A stretch of 64,000 nucleotides of DNA, taken from the NCBI GenBank assembly GCA_040954595.2, contig CM082592.2, forward strand, positions 5,642,001 to 5,706,000, written 5' to 3'. This document shows positions 34,501 to 49,000 of the stretch, in pieces (positions within the stretch are counted from its first letter, which is position 1; each line of letters starts with the position of its first letter). The DNA is from Balanoglossus misakiensis (Eukaryota; Hemichordata). Below the pieces are notes generated by a model. It searched no databases, was not told the origin of the DNA, and saw nothing but the letters and a program-made list of their open reading frames with translations. Both the position numbers and the translations under genes were made by a program.

Positions 34501-37330
34501 ATTTTCTTTACACGCAGAGTTTAAGATCGGTTTCTCGTCATGGTATATTCAGTTCTGCTACAATACTGCACAATTACGCTACAGTAATGTAAGGTATATG
34601 TAGGACTACAACCCAGAACACTTCTTGTGTCAAACATGGCCGCAATTGTGCTGCAATGACATAAGTAGTATGTGTACTAGTAGTGCAAGATGCTTTAATT
34701 GTGTTAGTGGCCGAATTTAGAACTTGCGTGGTATAATAGAACCAATGCACTTTTGTCCAGTGAAGAGCTGTTGACGCATCACAATGGCTCTGAAAGTTTT
34801 GGCCATGGGCCACTGACCTGTAATGGTTATCCCTGCCACCCCAGGCCGTGGGGGGATTTTGTTTATGTAATGATCCCGAGAGGTGCGTTATTATGTTGGG
34901 TTTCAGTTACGTTCAGGTGAAGTGAAGGAAAACAATGCACGGTGTGATAATTGAGCCTGCAAGTCTTATCATGCAGAAGAATGGCAGTTACAGTTGACAG
35001 TGTCACAATCTAGGTATGCCGGTTATATTGTCTCAAGGCCAGGCTCTGCTGCAGCTGGTACATGTACCTGAATTTTGTAATTCCTCATGTCTGTTCACCA
35101 TATGTGCCCCAGGAAAACATACATGGCAGGCTACTGTCGTTCTCAAGGGTATTTTTGTCAATTATTGAGAAAGAAATGTACACAGTGTTTACGGTTGCTA
35201 TTGGTAAGTTTTGATGAGTATTTTCTCTCCTGTAGTAGTGTGTATAATCTGACAAATACAACTGTAGCTGTCTTCGGCATGATTTTGTTTCTTGTATAAT
35301 GGATAGAGAAAGTTATATTTTGACACAGCCTGGTGTTCCTCTGATTGACCTTGAGAATATTCCTGTCCCTCTCCTACTCATCTTTCCATCGTTTATAGCC
35401 TCTTGATATGGCCACCATTCTAATTTATTATTACAGTAAGGCCATAAGTTCTCATACAGAATGTCCTGGTATTTGTTATAGTCCTGGAATCTGTGTCAAA
35501 TGTGTGAAATCTAAAGAGGACAGTTACGTTGAATATTGTATGGGTTTATTTTATTTTCTAGTTCAACACACCTAAAATACTAAAAGTATTTCAACTGGAA
35601 TTTACAAAATTTTTGTTTAGATTAAGTAAATGTAAAAAAAGGAATGATAAAAAGTTTCAGATTTCCTGATACAGGAAATGTGCCTGCAGGGTTATTGGTC
35701 AGGCATGGGTCAGGTCAGACAGAATATTCATATTTTTACAAACTACCCAGGGAAGCTGACTTGCCTGGTCAGTCAAAAGATTTGTTCAGAATCATGCTGT
35801 GAATATTCAACTCTGGCAAACTCCAACTCCCAAGGAATTTGATATCTGTATGCAGATCATGTACAACCACATTGTAATTTTGTAAATATTAGTGTAAACT
35901 GAACATTCTGTATGTTTGGATTGAACACTATATAGCACCCGTTCAGACCAAACTTGAAAGTTAGAAGTGTTAAAAGAGTTACGCTTCGATGTATTCACGA
36001 GAGATGCGTTTTTGATATTATACACAAATGCGGTCACAAAGTCAGAATTGTTTGTAATCTAAGGAGGGAGTGTCTCTCTCCACTTTAATACATGGAATAA
36101 GAATCAAACTGTGGCAGTGCATGAGAAAATTTAAGTCTTCAAAAAACTTCAACTTTCAAAATGAATTATTCATCTAGAATATATATGGTGGGGCTTTCAT
36201 TTGTGGTGAATAGGGCTCAAATCTTTTCAACACACATTTCCCCATATATGGGATCAACCTGTATTGTGATCTTACCTTGACCAAGAAGACCACCTACCCA
36301 GCTTTTAACTGCATTTTTCTCCTTGTGACAAACATTAGTATTGTGATAGTCCAGAAATAGGCTTGTGATTCATGTGGTTCAGTTTTCAGCCCAGTTCATA
36401 TTACATATGGCAAGTCATTGTGATTTATATGTACAAGTACCTTTGCTCACTCACTCACTGCAACAATCCAAACTCTGACATATCACAAGTCATCGTGCCT
36501 GAACCAGATTGTCAGTCTACTCTTCATTTCAAATTCCGTTATAGTTGTGTCTGCATTTAGTAATTGTCTGCTGTGGGGCCAATTGTCATGCAGACCATGT
36601 AATCGCTGAGCAATGTGCTCTCAGTTAGAACTGTATAAAGACTGTCTGGTTAGTCATCATAGCCTACATGTCTGTGAGCTATGAAATTCAGTTTAGACCT
36701 CATGCTGTTTGATCAATGTCCCTTCATTCATTTCTCTTAGTTATGATTTTGCATTTTTCCTCGTAAAGTGCTGCTGGTTCAGACACTTTAACTCATAACT
36801 CTTTGCTTGTGGGGAAACAGTAATTTATACATATACTCAAAAATGAATTATCTGTGAAAACTCAAAAACACAACAATTGCAAAATTGGCAGTAATGGTAA
36901 TTTAAGTCAATCGCTGCATGTTTATTTTGATATTTATAGACTGGTTTCAACTTGACCACTCGTCTCGTATTTCAATTAATACTGAAATTGTTATTATGCA
37001 GTTGACGAGCTGATCAAGAAAATATGAACTAAACTAATCTTGACCTTTTTCTTCCTCTGTTGTGTAGGTTGGCCATCACTTCCTGCTGAGATAGACCGTG
37101 GGCGTATCCTATTATATAAATCATATGAACACACTGGAAATACATAACTGTGATCGGCTAGGATTGGTTTGAAGCAGTCAAGAACCGGGGAACATATTAC
37201 AGTGCGTAAATGACGTTTCCTGCAGAGCAGTGAGGGAGACGCCTGGTTAGCCTGGAAATTGTGTGGATAACATTGATAAGCTACCCAAGGAATACTGAGA
37301 AAGTCTTTCTGTTTTTATGTTTTTATTTTT
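31530..37330. other. Region between RNF10 and CLIP1, probable CLIP1 5' intron
   Basis: No conserved protein segment or RNA gene was seen. Two overlapping frames near 31565-31884 look fortuitous. A stretch near 33880-34000 is open for about 30 codons, with no recognisable motif. Confidence 0.4.
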
Positions 37331-37334
37331 CCAG

Positions 37335-37690
37335 TATTGTTTCCCCACACAGCTACTTAATTTGAGAAATATCAACAACTGTGTAAGCAGCCAGAGGAAC
37401 TGACCAAGGGACACATCTTAGGTACCGATGGTGCAACGAAATTAGTATCCAGATCTTCCTGTTGGAAGTGTACTTGTTATTCAGTAAACGTCGATGGGAC
37501 TCTCTCACACTCGGACATGTGTACCAACCACCTCCTATCACATGCCCTCAGTAGGTACGACTGACTAATTTATGTGCAACACAGAGACAGCGATATCCGA
37601 AGCAGAAAGAAGACTTTAACACAAGGAAATATACCATCTGTATAAAAAAACAAAAAACAGTATTGTTAACTCAAGGGATAGATCAGAAGC
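37335..37690 (+). other. CLIP1 5'UTR segment
   Basis: A pyrimidine-rich acceptor, tttttccag, ends at 37334 and would open the exon that holds the CLIP1 ATG. An in-frame TAG at 37679-37681 lies 9 nt before the ATG, so this part is untranslated. Confidence 0.5.
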
Positions 37691-40600
37691 ATGAGTGGAA
37701 CGGCTGGGAAACCCTCCGGTCTCCGACCACCTTCCAAGATTGCCAGGCCCTCAGCTGCCAGTGGGCTTCCGAAACCTGTTACTCAGACGGCGAAGTCAGA
37801 AGGTAGGGTTTTATATTCTCATGAAAGATGACCTCAAACCGGTTAAAAAATCCATTCTTAGCAAATTACAATTCAACCAGTATTTAGCATATATCTGAGG
37901 CGGAGTAAATTGACCCTGGTTTTCTATTGTGACATCTGATGCCGTAAGATTGGATGATCGCACTGCTGTAGTTATTCGCTTCTTTGTGTCAAGGCGAAAA
38001 TTGCATGCATTGATTTCTGTATCAGCTACCAAAACAAAACCTTGCTAATTTTGCCGTTTTGGTATTGCTGCGCTGATGTATAAAATGAATTTAAAGTTTT
38101 GCTGATTGCATGCAACTACTGTACTCGAGAATAATGTGCAAATCTTCAGATTATTTTTCACAGGGCAAAAATATGCATATGTTAATCATTTTAGCTAGAT
38201 TTAATTTTCCTATTTCATGTTGTTACGTGAATCATTCATAAACCTGCCGTCCATGTGCAAGTCACTTTTGTTTTGATTTCCTAAGTTTTGTTTTATTTTA
38301 TTGTTATTCATTTGCATTTATTGTGGTGAGCTTGCGTGGTATTAAGGTACAACTAGACCAGAATTCAGACTCTCAGTTTACCATGTTCATCGTGAAGAAT
38401 CTGTCCCGTTAGATGCATATTTGTTCTTGAAGAATATTTCACCATGATTATTTAGTGTGAGCAGAAAATACAGTGGCTTAGATGGACCTATGTACATGGA
38501 AGTATGGGATGACGGGAATTGTAGAATAGCCGTGAAACATCTTACTGGACAGATTATTACTGGACATGGTGAACTGGTATCTGGGTTCTTGGCTAGATAT
38601 GCAAAAATTGGGCAAAATGCACACCTTAATTCTCTGCACCTGAAAAGAAAACATATTAATGGATCACCTCAAAGAGAGTACTCAGTATTTATTTTTTTAT
38701 TCATGATTTGGTCATTTTAGAAAATTTTAAATAAAATGATACCAAAACAGTTGGAAAGTTTACAACAAATCTGATATTTGAAGACAGTTATCTATAGGTC
38801 ATGTATGAATGAAACGTTCTTTGAGCTGATCCATAGTAAACAAAGAGTTGACCTTCATTATACATGTGTATGTACTCATGGAAACAATTTTACACTTGTC
38901 TTCAAATTTGAAATTCATCATTTCATAGTGTTAAAAAATATTTGAGGAGGGTGTGGGATTAAATTTTATGGTGTTGCATCGGTTTGAAATTATAATTGGA
39001 TTCCGAGATGCCATGTAGTACAATGTACATAATGACAGTCCATTCTTATTTCATTAAATGGTACCACAGAGGTGTGAATTCATAAATAAATGTGCAGCAG
39101 CTCATACATCAGTAGCTTAGAGGGTATTACCGGACTCCACGAGTGCTTGTAAATGAATCATCCAATCCCAGTCCATCCCAGACCCCCATTTGCTTTAAAT
39201 AGAAAATTCATTGATCTTTCATCATTGCCTCTGTCTTTCTCTCTCTCCCACTTTATCTCTCTCGTCTCTCGGTTGTTCTCCCTTCGCTTTGTACCCTGTA
39301 CAGTTGTGGGGCTTTTGAATGCGACACGCACAGAAGGTAGGAATGCCAGGTGGTCATATCATTTGCATGTGTGTACAGTGTACATCTGTGCATCGTAGCG
39401 TCTCATCCATGTTAAAAAGCCAATCTGCATCAGTCTTGCTCTGTCATCGTACAGTAATGTTCCCTCATGTCGTAAAATTTTCGTGACTAATTCTTGATGT
39501 AACTATCTGCCTTTTTTCATGGTCTTTTTTGTATTCATCTTGAACTAGAAGCCATACATGTAACTCCTTCAGGTATTGTAACCCCCCTGTTGTCATCAAA
39601 AATCTTCTTTTGATGTAACTTTGTCTTGATTTCATGTTTTGTGAATATTAAGTTTAATTAATTGAGTGAGGCCCCCTCTCACTGTCTACCTTCAATGTAT
39701 TTTTATTGATCAATTGTAAAGCGACAATTCAGTTGGAGATCAAACCTAGAAATCACAACCAAGTATGAATAATCTATTCTATTGTACAAAAAAATGTGTT
39801 GAAAACTTTCATTTGCATGTACATGGGATACTTTGAAATATTTGACTATTTTGGGAAATTACATGCACACCCAAATATTTGACATTGTTATCTGGTGAAG
39901 ACATGAGCATTTCACGAGAGTGTGTGGAAAGTTGATATGACAAAAATACAGAACAGAGACAGTGAGAACTTGTGCAAATCACAAAAATAAATGTCATTGT
40001 ATTCAATCTTGTCACTGATTTTCCATGTAGCTTTAGGCTAACTTCTCATTAACAGCTAAATTGTCTACTTGTTTGTGCACTGTGTAATCTTTGACAAACT
40101 GTGCAGGCAGGAAAGTCGACAGTTGCCTGTCCTGTGTTTGGTGATGAATGTTTCAGTTCATGAGTTGAGAAACAGGGATGTATGTACGAAAGGGCTTGAA
40201 ATTAACTATGTACAGTCTCGCATAAAAAAATGTGTGTACATGTACCTGAATGCGTAATGAAATTTATTTTGGAAAAGTTGGGAGGGGTGCAGGTGTCAGT
40301 AAAATTGTTGTTTCACCATATACCAGTGGACTATAATTTCCAGCCCTTGTCGTCAACAACGAACATGTGTAAATGAAACATTTGTTCATATTCTCGACAG
40401 TCATATCAATACCTGTCCATGAAACCTTTCAGTTCAAAGTGATGGTGGTGATGTTTGTAAACAGCAGCAAATTGTATACAAATACTTGCCCCATCCCCTT
40501 TGTATAAATCTCTTCATTTTCCGTTCTTTTCATCGAGTCAAAGTAGTACCATTTCATTATAAACGTCAGCTCTTAATACAAACTTGAAGTAAAACCTTAT

Positions 40601-43600
40601 TGATTTTGCACGTACATGTACTGTCAGATTCACACAAAGCAATCATTCTATGTGATTTCCATGCTCAGAGTCTGACCAAAAGTTCAGCTTTGTTGTGAAT
40701 GTCGATAGTTCTGTGTCCGGGAGTGAAGCAGGTAGCTACGATCTCTCCTGGCTTCCTTCTCGTAGTAAACTCGAAGGTTAGTGGGAGCTGCTGGAAAGTG
40801 TTGCCGTGGTGACGACACCACGGCAACGTGTCTTCTTCACGTTGTGTTGTGTGGATAGCACATCCACTGTGGCCTACATGTATGCCGGTCGTTGTTGCAT
40901 CTAAAATTTTCCCTTCTTCACACCATTTCTAATGTGAAGATCAAACCAAAAATCTTGGTACACTTTTGGCTATTTCGATGCGCAAGCTGGACTTCCAATT
41001 TCCATTTTAGAAGACCCCGACATTTTTGTATAGGCTACACTCCATGCTGCTTTGATCGGACAACTCCCCCACCAAACATCACCACCATTACCCTCTAAAC
41101 CCTGTCCAGTGTGGTAGATAGAATTATTAAATCAACTGTCAAACCACTGATGTAGTGTTTAGTTGTAGTATTACATGATATCGACAGTAGAGACTGAATC
41201 CAGACTCTGTTCAGTGACTGAGTGTTCTTTGCCTTTCTTGGAGAGGAAAAAAATGTTTCAAGGGATTGGTTAAAGCTGGTAATGGCACACACATTATCTG
41301 TGATGACATCACACTTTGCAGACATGTGACAGTGTGTAACGTTTCATACATTTTGAGAAACTTCATCTAAGCCTTTTTGGCAGCTTTATTAATGTATGTA
41401 CATGTAAGTTGTGTATGTCATACATTTACATAATGTATTGGATCAATATTTCTCATAGATATTGTGTAAGATGTCATCAAACATACACTGAACAGTGTTT
41501 TGATTCTGGATCATAACCACGCTTTTACGGAGCTTTAAAAAATCAACATCATGACTAGTATAAGCTTTATACATTTAACATATCGGTGATGGGTTAAGGT
41601 CTTACACCCAGCATTTTCATAAACATAAACACTAATGTTGAGAATGGAACCTGTCTAGACCAGAACTTCCCGTTTGTGATGCTTTAGTGCAAATCTAGAA
41701 TACATGTGCATGTCATTGCAAGAAAAAAGTACTTTCCCATATTGAACTAATAGTGATAGCTCTGGACTAACAAGTGAAGCTGTGCTCAGGCAGAATTTAA
41801 TTAGACAAACTCAATTTGATTATTTCGTATTTTTACTGATGAACAAAACGTCAATAAAGGGTATTAACTGTTACACAACATTTTTAAATGTGTGTAAGAC
41901 AGCAATTAAAACATACACCAGTTCTTTACTGGGTATATTATTACTACATGTTAGTTGTAATATTAGAGTGAAATTTGCCACGAAATATGAAAGAGCCCCA
42001 TCAGATACATGATAAAAATATGAGTAAATTTGTAAAGGATTTTGTGAAAATGACATTTTTTATTGATTTTGATTTTGCCATTTGGAGTTCAATTTCCATT
42101 AACGCATAACAATACTAATACTGTTATGTAATATAGTTAAAGTGTAGCATGTTTTTGTGTATGGATGAACGACATTACAAAATGTAGAATGTCATACACA
42201 TAATTTAGGAAGCATGATTGAACAAACCCTTTCTCTGCTAACTGCTAGAAATGGCAATAATAAAGAAGAAGAAACTTGAGTAAGAAAATGGGCCACTGTC
42301 CCTTTTATGAACTATGTTTGGGAATGCATGCACTTTTAACGAAGATAATCTAAATTACGATTAAATTGCAAATAGGAAGTTCGTGACACATTTGTCACTC
42401 CCACCATTTGCTGTTAATTGTGCCTTTCCCACACAGCACTTCACTTCAGTTGTAGTTTATGTTTGCAGTGAAAATACTAACACAATATATACTAACAACG
42501 GATAAATATCATTGGTTGCGAGTCTGGTGACTTACAACCTGTCGACATTTTTTTTGTTTTTTTTTTATTCTTTTTATACCATTGTAGATGCTATCGCTCA
42601 TTCTGCTAGGGCTGCCGGTATGAAGTCAGTTGAGGCATCTCAATACGCTCGCCAGCTTGCAAAAAGCATGATGGCCCCAGGGGCGGAGACCGCGGGCAAC
42701 AGCGGCGAAATAACTGATGACTTTATGATAGGCGACAGGGTGGTTGTCGGCGGCAACAAGCCGGGAATTATTCAGTACTTGGGCGAGACGCAGTTCGCTC
42801 ACGGACAGTGGGCCGGCGTGGTCCTGGATGACTTTGTGGGCAAAAACGACGGCTCGGTGGCCGGCGTCAGGTACTTCCAGTGCGAGCCCAAGAGGGGAGT
42901 GTTTGCCAAGGTTTCCAAGCTGGTTAGGGAGCCTTCCTCGGGCGCCGCCACGCCTACGGGTATGGCCAAGCCGAGTGGTGCCCCCAGCACGCCTCGCATG
43001 GGCACCAGGGTGGGATCCAAGTTACCGTCTAGTGGAGGAAAGAGTGGAGCTGGCGAAGGACCTGATAACATGGGACTTAAGGTATGTTACATCAGTGGCC
43101 TTTTGTATATGCGTATCATCTTGGACACTTGTCTTACATACTTACATATACCCATTGAACTTAATTATTTTGCTACTAACTTTTCAAGTGCGTTTGTTCT
43201 TCAGAGTTGTTGGTGAAATGAGGTTTTTTATGTTGGCTGGGGCAATATGCACCTGTACACTTGTACTTGTACTAACCTTATCCTTTGTGGCTCATTTCTG
43301 TGTGTGAACACAGGTAGGAGACAAAGTTCTTGTGAGTGGCTCCAAGCTGGGCGCGCTGAGATACATCGGCACTACCGAGTTTGCCAAGGGCGAATGGTGT
43401 GGCGTGGAGTTGACGGAAGAGCTCGGCAAAAACGACGGTGCAGTGGCTGGTACAAGGTGAGGAGGTTCCCATCACAGATGTGGGTGGCACACAGTCTACG
43501 TACAGATACCTGTACAACTTGTCTGTTCTGTCATAAGTAACACACATACATGTATATATAAAAGTGACATAACAGTTATTTCTCAAAAAGTGTACCCATT

Positions 43601-46021
43601 AGTGGCCAAAGCACCACTTGACTGGCAGACCCAACTTTTCAGATTCACGTTCAAACTCACCGTTTGATTGATGACAGGTATTTCACGTGTAAGCCAAGAT
43701 ATGGCCTGTTTGCACCCATCCACAAAGTGACAAGAGCCAAGGGCAAAGTGTCCAGGGCGGCCGCGGAGCAAGTGAGCAAAGACAAGCGCAGCGACAGCAC
43801 AAGCTCTGTCAGCTCGGCAAGTTCGATGTCCAGTCTTTCCAGGAGCGCCGGGCAGAGTTCCATGGAGCTCATGTCACCAAGGAGTCTTGAGGCCAAGAGG
43901 CAGTCGCAGGTAAGTGGTCAGATCTCTCCCTACCCTCCTCCCCTCCAAAAAAAATTCCATTGTGATGTTCAGAAGTTGTGTGTGTTTGTTGTAAGTAGAT
44001 TTCATTTCAGATGAACATTTTTCGTATATGTACACAACACTGTAATAATCACTTGAAACAAAAGCTAGAAATTCACTGTTCTGTAATAATCATAATTGAA
44101 AACGTCACAGATAGAAATTCACTGTATTCTGTAAAAGTCACAATTGAAAAATTTCACAAGTAGAAATTCACACATTCTGAAATAATCATAGTTGATTAAA
44201 TAAAGAAAACTTTCACAGGTAAATTTTCACCATGTTCTGTGTTTCACTCGTCATTCAAATTGCAAAGATTTGGGTCTACCTGAAAATTTGACTGCTTTGG
44301 TTTTGCCGTCTGCCTCTCTCTCGTCGCTACTGCGCAAATGCTGCTACCATGTTCCTCACTGTCTTCCAAACATTTTTTTCTTCATAAATGCATTTACCAA
44401 TGTGTTTTGTACAATTTGTAATTCTTGCCTCTGTCTTTTTCCATTACTTTTGCCGAACACGTGATAATTTTCTTCCATTCTCTCGTTCTGTGTTTCCTTT
44501 TGTTTTTCTTGCATGGTTTTCTTGCTGGTTCTTCTGCTTTCCGGGGACCCTCCCTCTGGAAACGCTGACCAACAACAGCATCACCACCACCATGATCGAC
44601 TGCAGCAACAGTCGCAACATGCAGCCGAGATAGACTCAGACATTGAGCAAAACGACAGAGACAAACCTTCAGCCCAAACTGCTGAGGTACGATTTGTCAA
44701 GAAAGAAAGTAAAAATGAGAAGTAGAAATGAGAAGTAGCATTATTTTAATAAATAACATCTAATCATGCAAAAATACAGGTTATGTTTTAGAATTAGGCA
44801 TGAGAAGTGTGCTGGCACAGTAACGGTGTGGCAACTGCTCTTAAAAATATCTGAAAATTTAACAAGAAGTTTCAGTTTCATAACATTGCATTAGTCACTG
44901 TGTGTGCATCATATTAATGTAAAAGTGAAGTACCGGTAGCTTTAATTTGCATATTTGTAAGAGTTTCATTTGAAATTCACTGAGGTTTAGGTATAGCAAT
45001 AGCTCAGCTTTTTCTGCCAAACCTAATAGTATTAAGCTCGCTAATCTTGTTAATCTTTGTCGTCTCATGTTTGCATCTGAGTATTAACTGCCCTGAACTT
45101 AATTACTGTACAGGTTACCTTCAATAGAAACAACAATACTGTTAATTGAACATTTAATGTTTTGGCAGCGCTAATAATAGAAACAATTCAAGCAATCACA
45201 TGTTGCCAAGTCTGATGTTACGTAACCCAAATGCACTTTATTGATGTGGCTTTTTTAGATGAAACTATGATTGAAATTGTACAGAATGCATTTGGCTTTT
45301 TACCCTAACCATCTTTCTTGGATTAAAAAACACACATTGAAATTCTGCTGTAAAAAATTTAATTCAAAACTGGGGAAGTATAAAATGTTTAAAACTATCA
45401 TCTAAATTATCAGTAGCAAATAGTCATCTACATTAATTACAATACAAATGACTGATGAATGATTGTTAAATTTGATAATTTCAACACAGCTGTTGTTTCT
45501 CTGTATGACTGATATAATACATGTACTCCCATGAACAGTCCAGAGTGATAGGTGTTGTGCTAATTGTGAGCTGCTTCCAAATTCTTTGTAGATGCTACAT
45601 GTAACCTGTCAGCTAATTCTAACTTGGTGATAAGTGCAATAACATCAACAGATTAATCTCGACACAAGAAGCCTATCTCAACTGAAAGGCATGACAAAAG
45701 AATGCAAATGCATGTGTATTAATAATACAGAAGTTTTTCTCGCATGTTGGTCAGACCCTTTCTCTATCTCTGCATGTCTCTGCATCATTGCTGATCGCAA
45801 TTGCCTTTCTACCGCAAAGGTTAAGCAAACTTTTGCTAACTGGAGAATTGTTTACTTCTGGGCCCATGACCAGTAGTAGAGACTTACAAATACTTCAAAA
45901 TAGATCCAAAAGGTGCTGCATATTACAGAAAATCTGCCAGAACATGTTTCCCAATAAGACATGAATGTATATACACACACACACAAACATGTGTGCATGT
46001 GCATGCACTCGCACACATACG

Positions 46022-46052
<31 letters not shown>

Positions 46053-49000
46053 AAATACATACATGTACTATGATACATACAGACGCTGTCACTCACATAC
46101 CCAGTATAACAGCCATTATTTATGTGTACTGCACATTTGTGTCATTAATGGCAGATTAAAAAAGTTTCCCAGTAGAATTACATAGGTCCTGTTACTGCCG
46201 TTTGTATGCAAATAACTGTGTGGTATCTGTGTATCTCATGCACAACAAAGTGTGACCACTGTCACATAAATACAAAAGTGGGAATGTTTTTTTTAAAAAC
46301 AACAATAATTCATCAAGGCAATTTGTCACTTTACTCAGTGTTTCCAGTTATTGGACTATCAGATCCAGGGGCCATTTCAAAGAGGTAGCTTTTCAGACCC
46401 AGTGAAAAATAGAGCTTGAAATGACCTCACAATTTGACCCCTAGCTGCATGCATCTTCCGCAAATACAAAAGCAGCCATGTAAATTTAAAAGCTAAATTG
46501 TACTGAGATGGCTTATAAACCTGCAGTACACTCACCCATGTACAAATTATATGTTGGCTGTGTTGTAGCTGATAAGGGACTGGTGCGCAGAAGAACACAG
46601 TGCAGCGCCATCCCCGGAAAAAAAAAATCCACACATACTCGGCAGCACTGCATGAAAATATATCATGTTATTATCCCCCCCCCCACCCCCACCCCTTTGT
46701 GTATTAAACTCCCTGTTATATTACTCTCTCTTCCTTTTCTCTCATTAACCAACAGGCTGAGAGTGAGCTTGCAGCTCTACGTTCACTTCATGAGAAGGTA
46801 GATTCCATCAACAAAATCTCAGTGTTCTTTTTCAATCTCTCTCTCTCTCTCTGTTTTTCACTCTCAACCTCACTGTAGTGATTCCGATCCATAATTTTAA
46901 AATTTAAAGAATTTAAAAAAAATCAGATCAACAGGCCTTACTTCTTTGATATGTAGCACTATAGAAGGTTGCAGTAAGATAGCACTGTAGTAGATTGTAG
47001 TGAGATTGTAAGCACATGCTCTTATTTTCAATTCTGCAAACCTGGCACTCTTAGAAGGTTCAAACTGATACTCGATTGGTGGATTGCATCGTATTTGAAT
47101 ATTCAGGCACTCATGAACCAATAGTCAGCTTGCTTTCAAAATGACAGATGTCAAACACATGTCCCCCAACCATGTCAAATACAATGTACTATGAAGTGAC
47201 TTGCTGTGTGTGTTCGTGTTCGTTCAGCTGTCTGCATAAGAAATTAATCTCACCACTCCAGAGCTTCAATATTTCTGTCCTTTTACTAACAGTCTAATGT
47301 TTTGTAAGGCTGTACCGCCGGCAAATAAAGACTTAGAGTGTTGTAGGGCTGTTGAAAATAAGAGCATGTGTTTGGTTTGTGTTTTTATGGTGACAGTGAT
47401 TGGTTTGTTTCTAGTATTAATGTTTGTTGCTGTGAATTACGTTGACAATGACTTGTGTTACTGGGTTGATGTTTATTTGATATATTTTGTCCCCTGAAAT
47501 GTTGTTTTGATATTTCGTGTACTTTTGTGGCAGTAAGGTTGATTTTGATGTCGTTGGGCACAAAGTAACCCTTTCATTGAAAATACTACTGTGAACAGCT
47601 AAATGCAGTATGTGGTGTATCTTTAAAGAAACCCACACAAAATTTCTAGATGTTGGTGTTATTTTGTGGGTGGCACCTGTTATTGTTGGTTATTGTTGGT
47701 TAACTTATGATATAAAAGTGGTTGATTACTAGTTGTAGATAGATAGATAGATACTGTTAAGTTTAGGGTTTTGGTGATTGGTTACCACTGGTAGATAGTT
47801 ATTGTACTTTCTTGATCATTAGTAATAATGGTGGTAAGTAATTGCAGTATTTTTTTATGTTGTCATAAGGAGTTGTATACTGGTTTACCAATAATGTCAA
47901 AAAGGCCGCTGTGAAGACTTTGCAAATATGAAGGCCAATGTTCAGTCAAAAATGTATGTAAATCACAGTTAAATTCAAAGCAAAGATAGTATCAAGACAT
48001 ACTCATTTCTAATTTTATTTTGTATGATAGTTTGTGAAGGAGTCGGAGAGTAACCGTGACTCGTTGAAATCGCTTGTGGAGTCGGCGGACAAGGAGAAAA
48101 TCGAATTACTGCAACAGTTAGAGGAGGAAAGGAGGTGAGTGGGACTTGAAGTGAGATTTTTGGGCCGTCCACTTTCATTAACCCACAGTAATATTTTTCT
48201 CCCATGTACATTAACATTGTATTCATTTATTAGGAAAGTGGAAGATCTCCAGTTCCGTCTTGAAGAAGCTGCAATCAGCAAAGATGATCTCAAGGTAAGT
48301 GAAATGGCGATTGTGAAGTTTTTGTACTGTGAAGTGACATACAAGCATTCGCTGAGTTTCATTTGCACTGTAGAATTATAGTGGTGATAATGTATGTTCT
48401 GTCTATTTTAGATTATGAGTTGCCACTTTAATGGAAATGTTTCAAATCTGTATTGGATGTTTTAAACAAATACAGGCATTTGCACATTGATTCAGTTTGT
48501 GCTGTGGATGGAGGGGTTTCTTCAGTTAAATGTGAATTGAATCTAGACTCAACATCTCTGTCTCTCTTCACACTGAAAGGCTGCGAGTCAAGAGGAATTA
48601 GCCAGGGTGAAGACACTGGAGGATAGGTTAGTGGAAGAGAACAAGAGAGCCACAAGACTGCAGGAAGAAGTGGACGGTTTTAAAAATGTACTCGATGAGA
48701 AAGATTTCAAGATTGCCGAGTTGGAGATGGAAGCGTCGACGTACACAGAGCAGATAGATGATCTGCAGTCCAAGTGCAGAGCGGCCGAGGAGCAGATAGA
48801 ACAGCTGGAGTCCTCCAAGTTAAAAGACAGCGACCTCGGCGAAGAGATCAGACAGAAGATCGCCAGGATAAAGGAACTGGAGAGTGAAGTACTTGCAGCC
48901 AGTAAGAATAAGGCGGATTCAGAGAGCAAAATATCTGAGGTGGTAGGTACCCTGACTGCTTACTACATAACAGTCGCAATCAGTTTCCCCCAGAATCTCA

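Larger units (their letters stand above)
37803..42587. other. CLIP1 intron 1 remainder
   Basis: Apart from the two candidate cassette exons and the hairpin, this 4.8-kb intron is AT-rich with short chance frames. It ends in a T-rich tract (42548-42580) before exon 2. Confidence 0.6.

Noticed and set aside
43247-43540. 97-codon frame over CLIP1 exon 3
   Set aside because: Wrong frame; the CAP-Gly 2 frame with GKNDG runs through the same DNA.
45852-46185. Thr/His/Cys-rich frames
   Set aside because: They translate the CA microsatellite.
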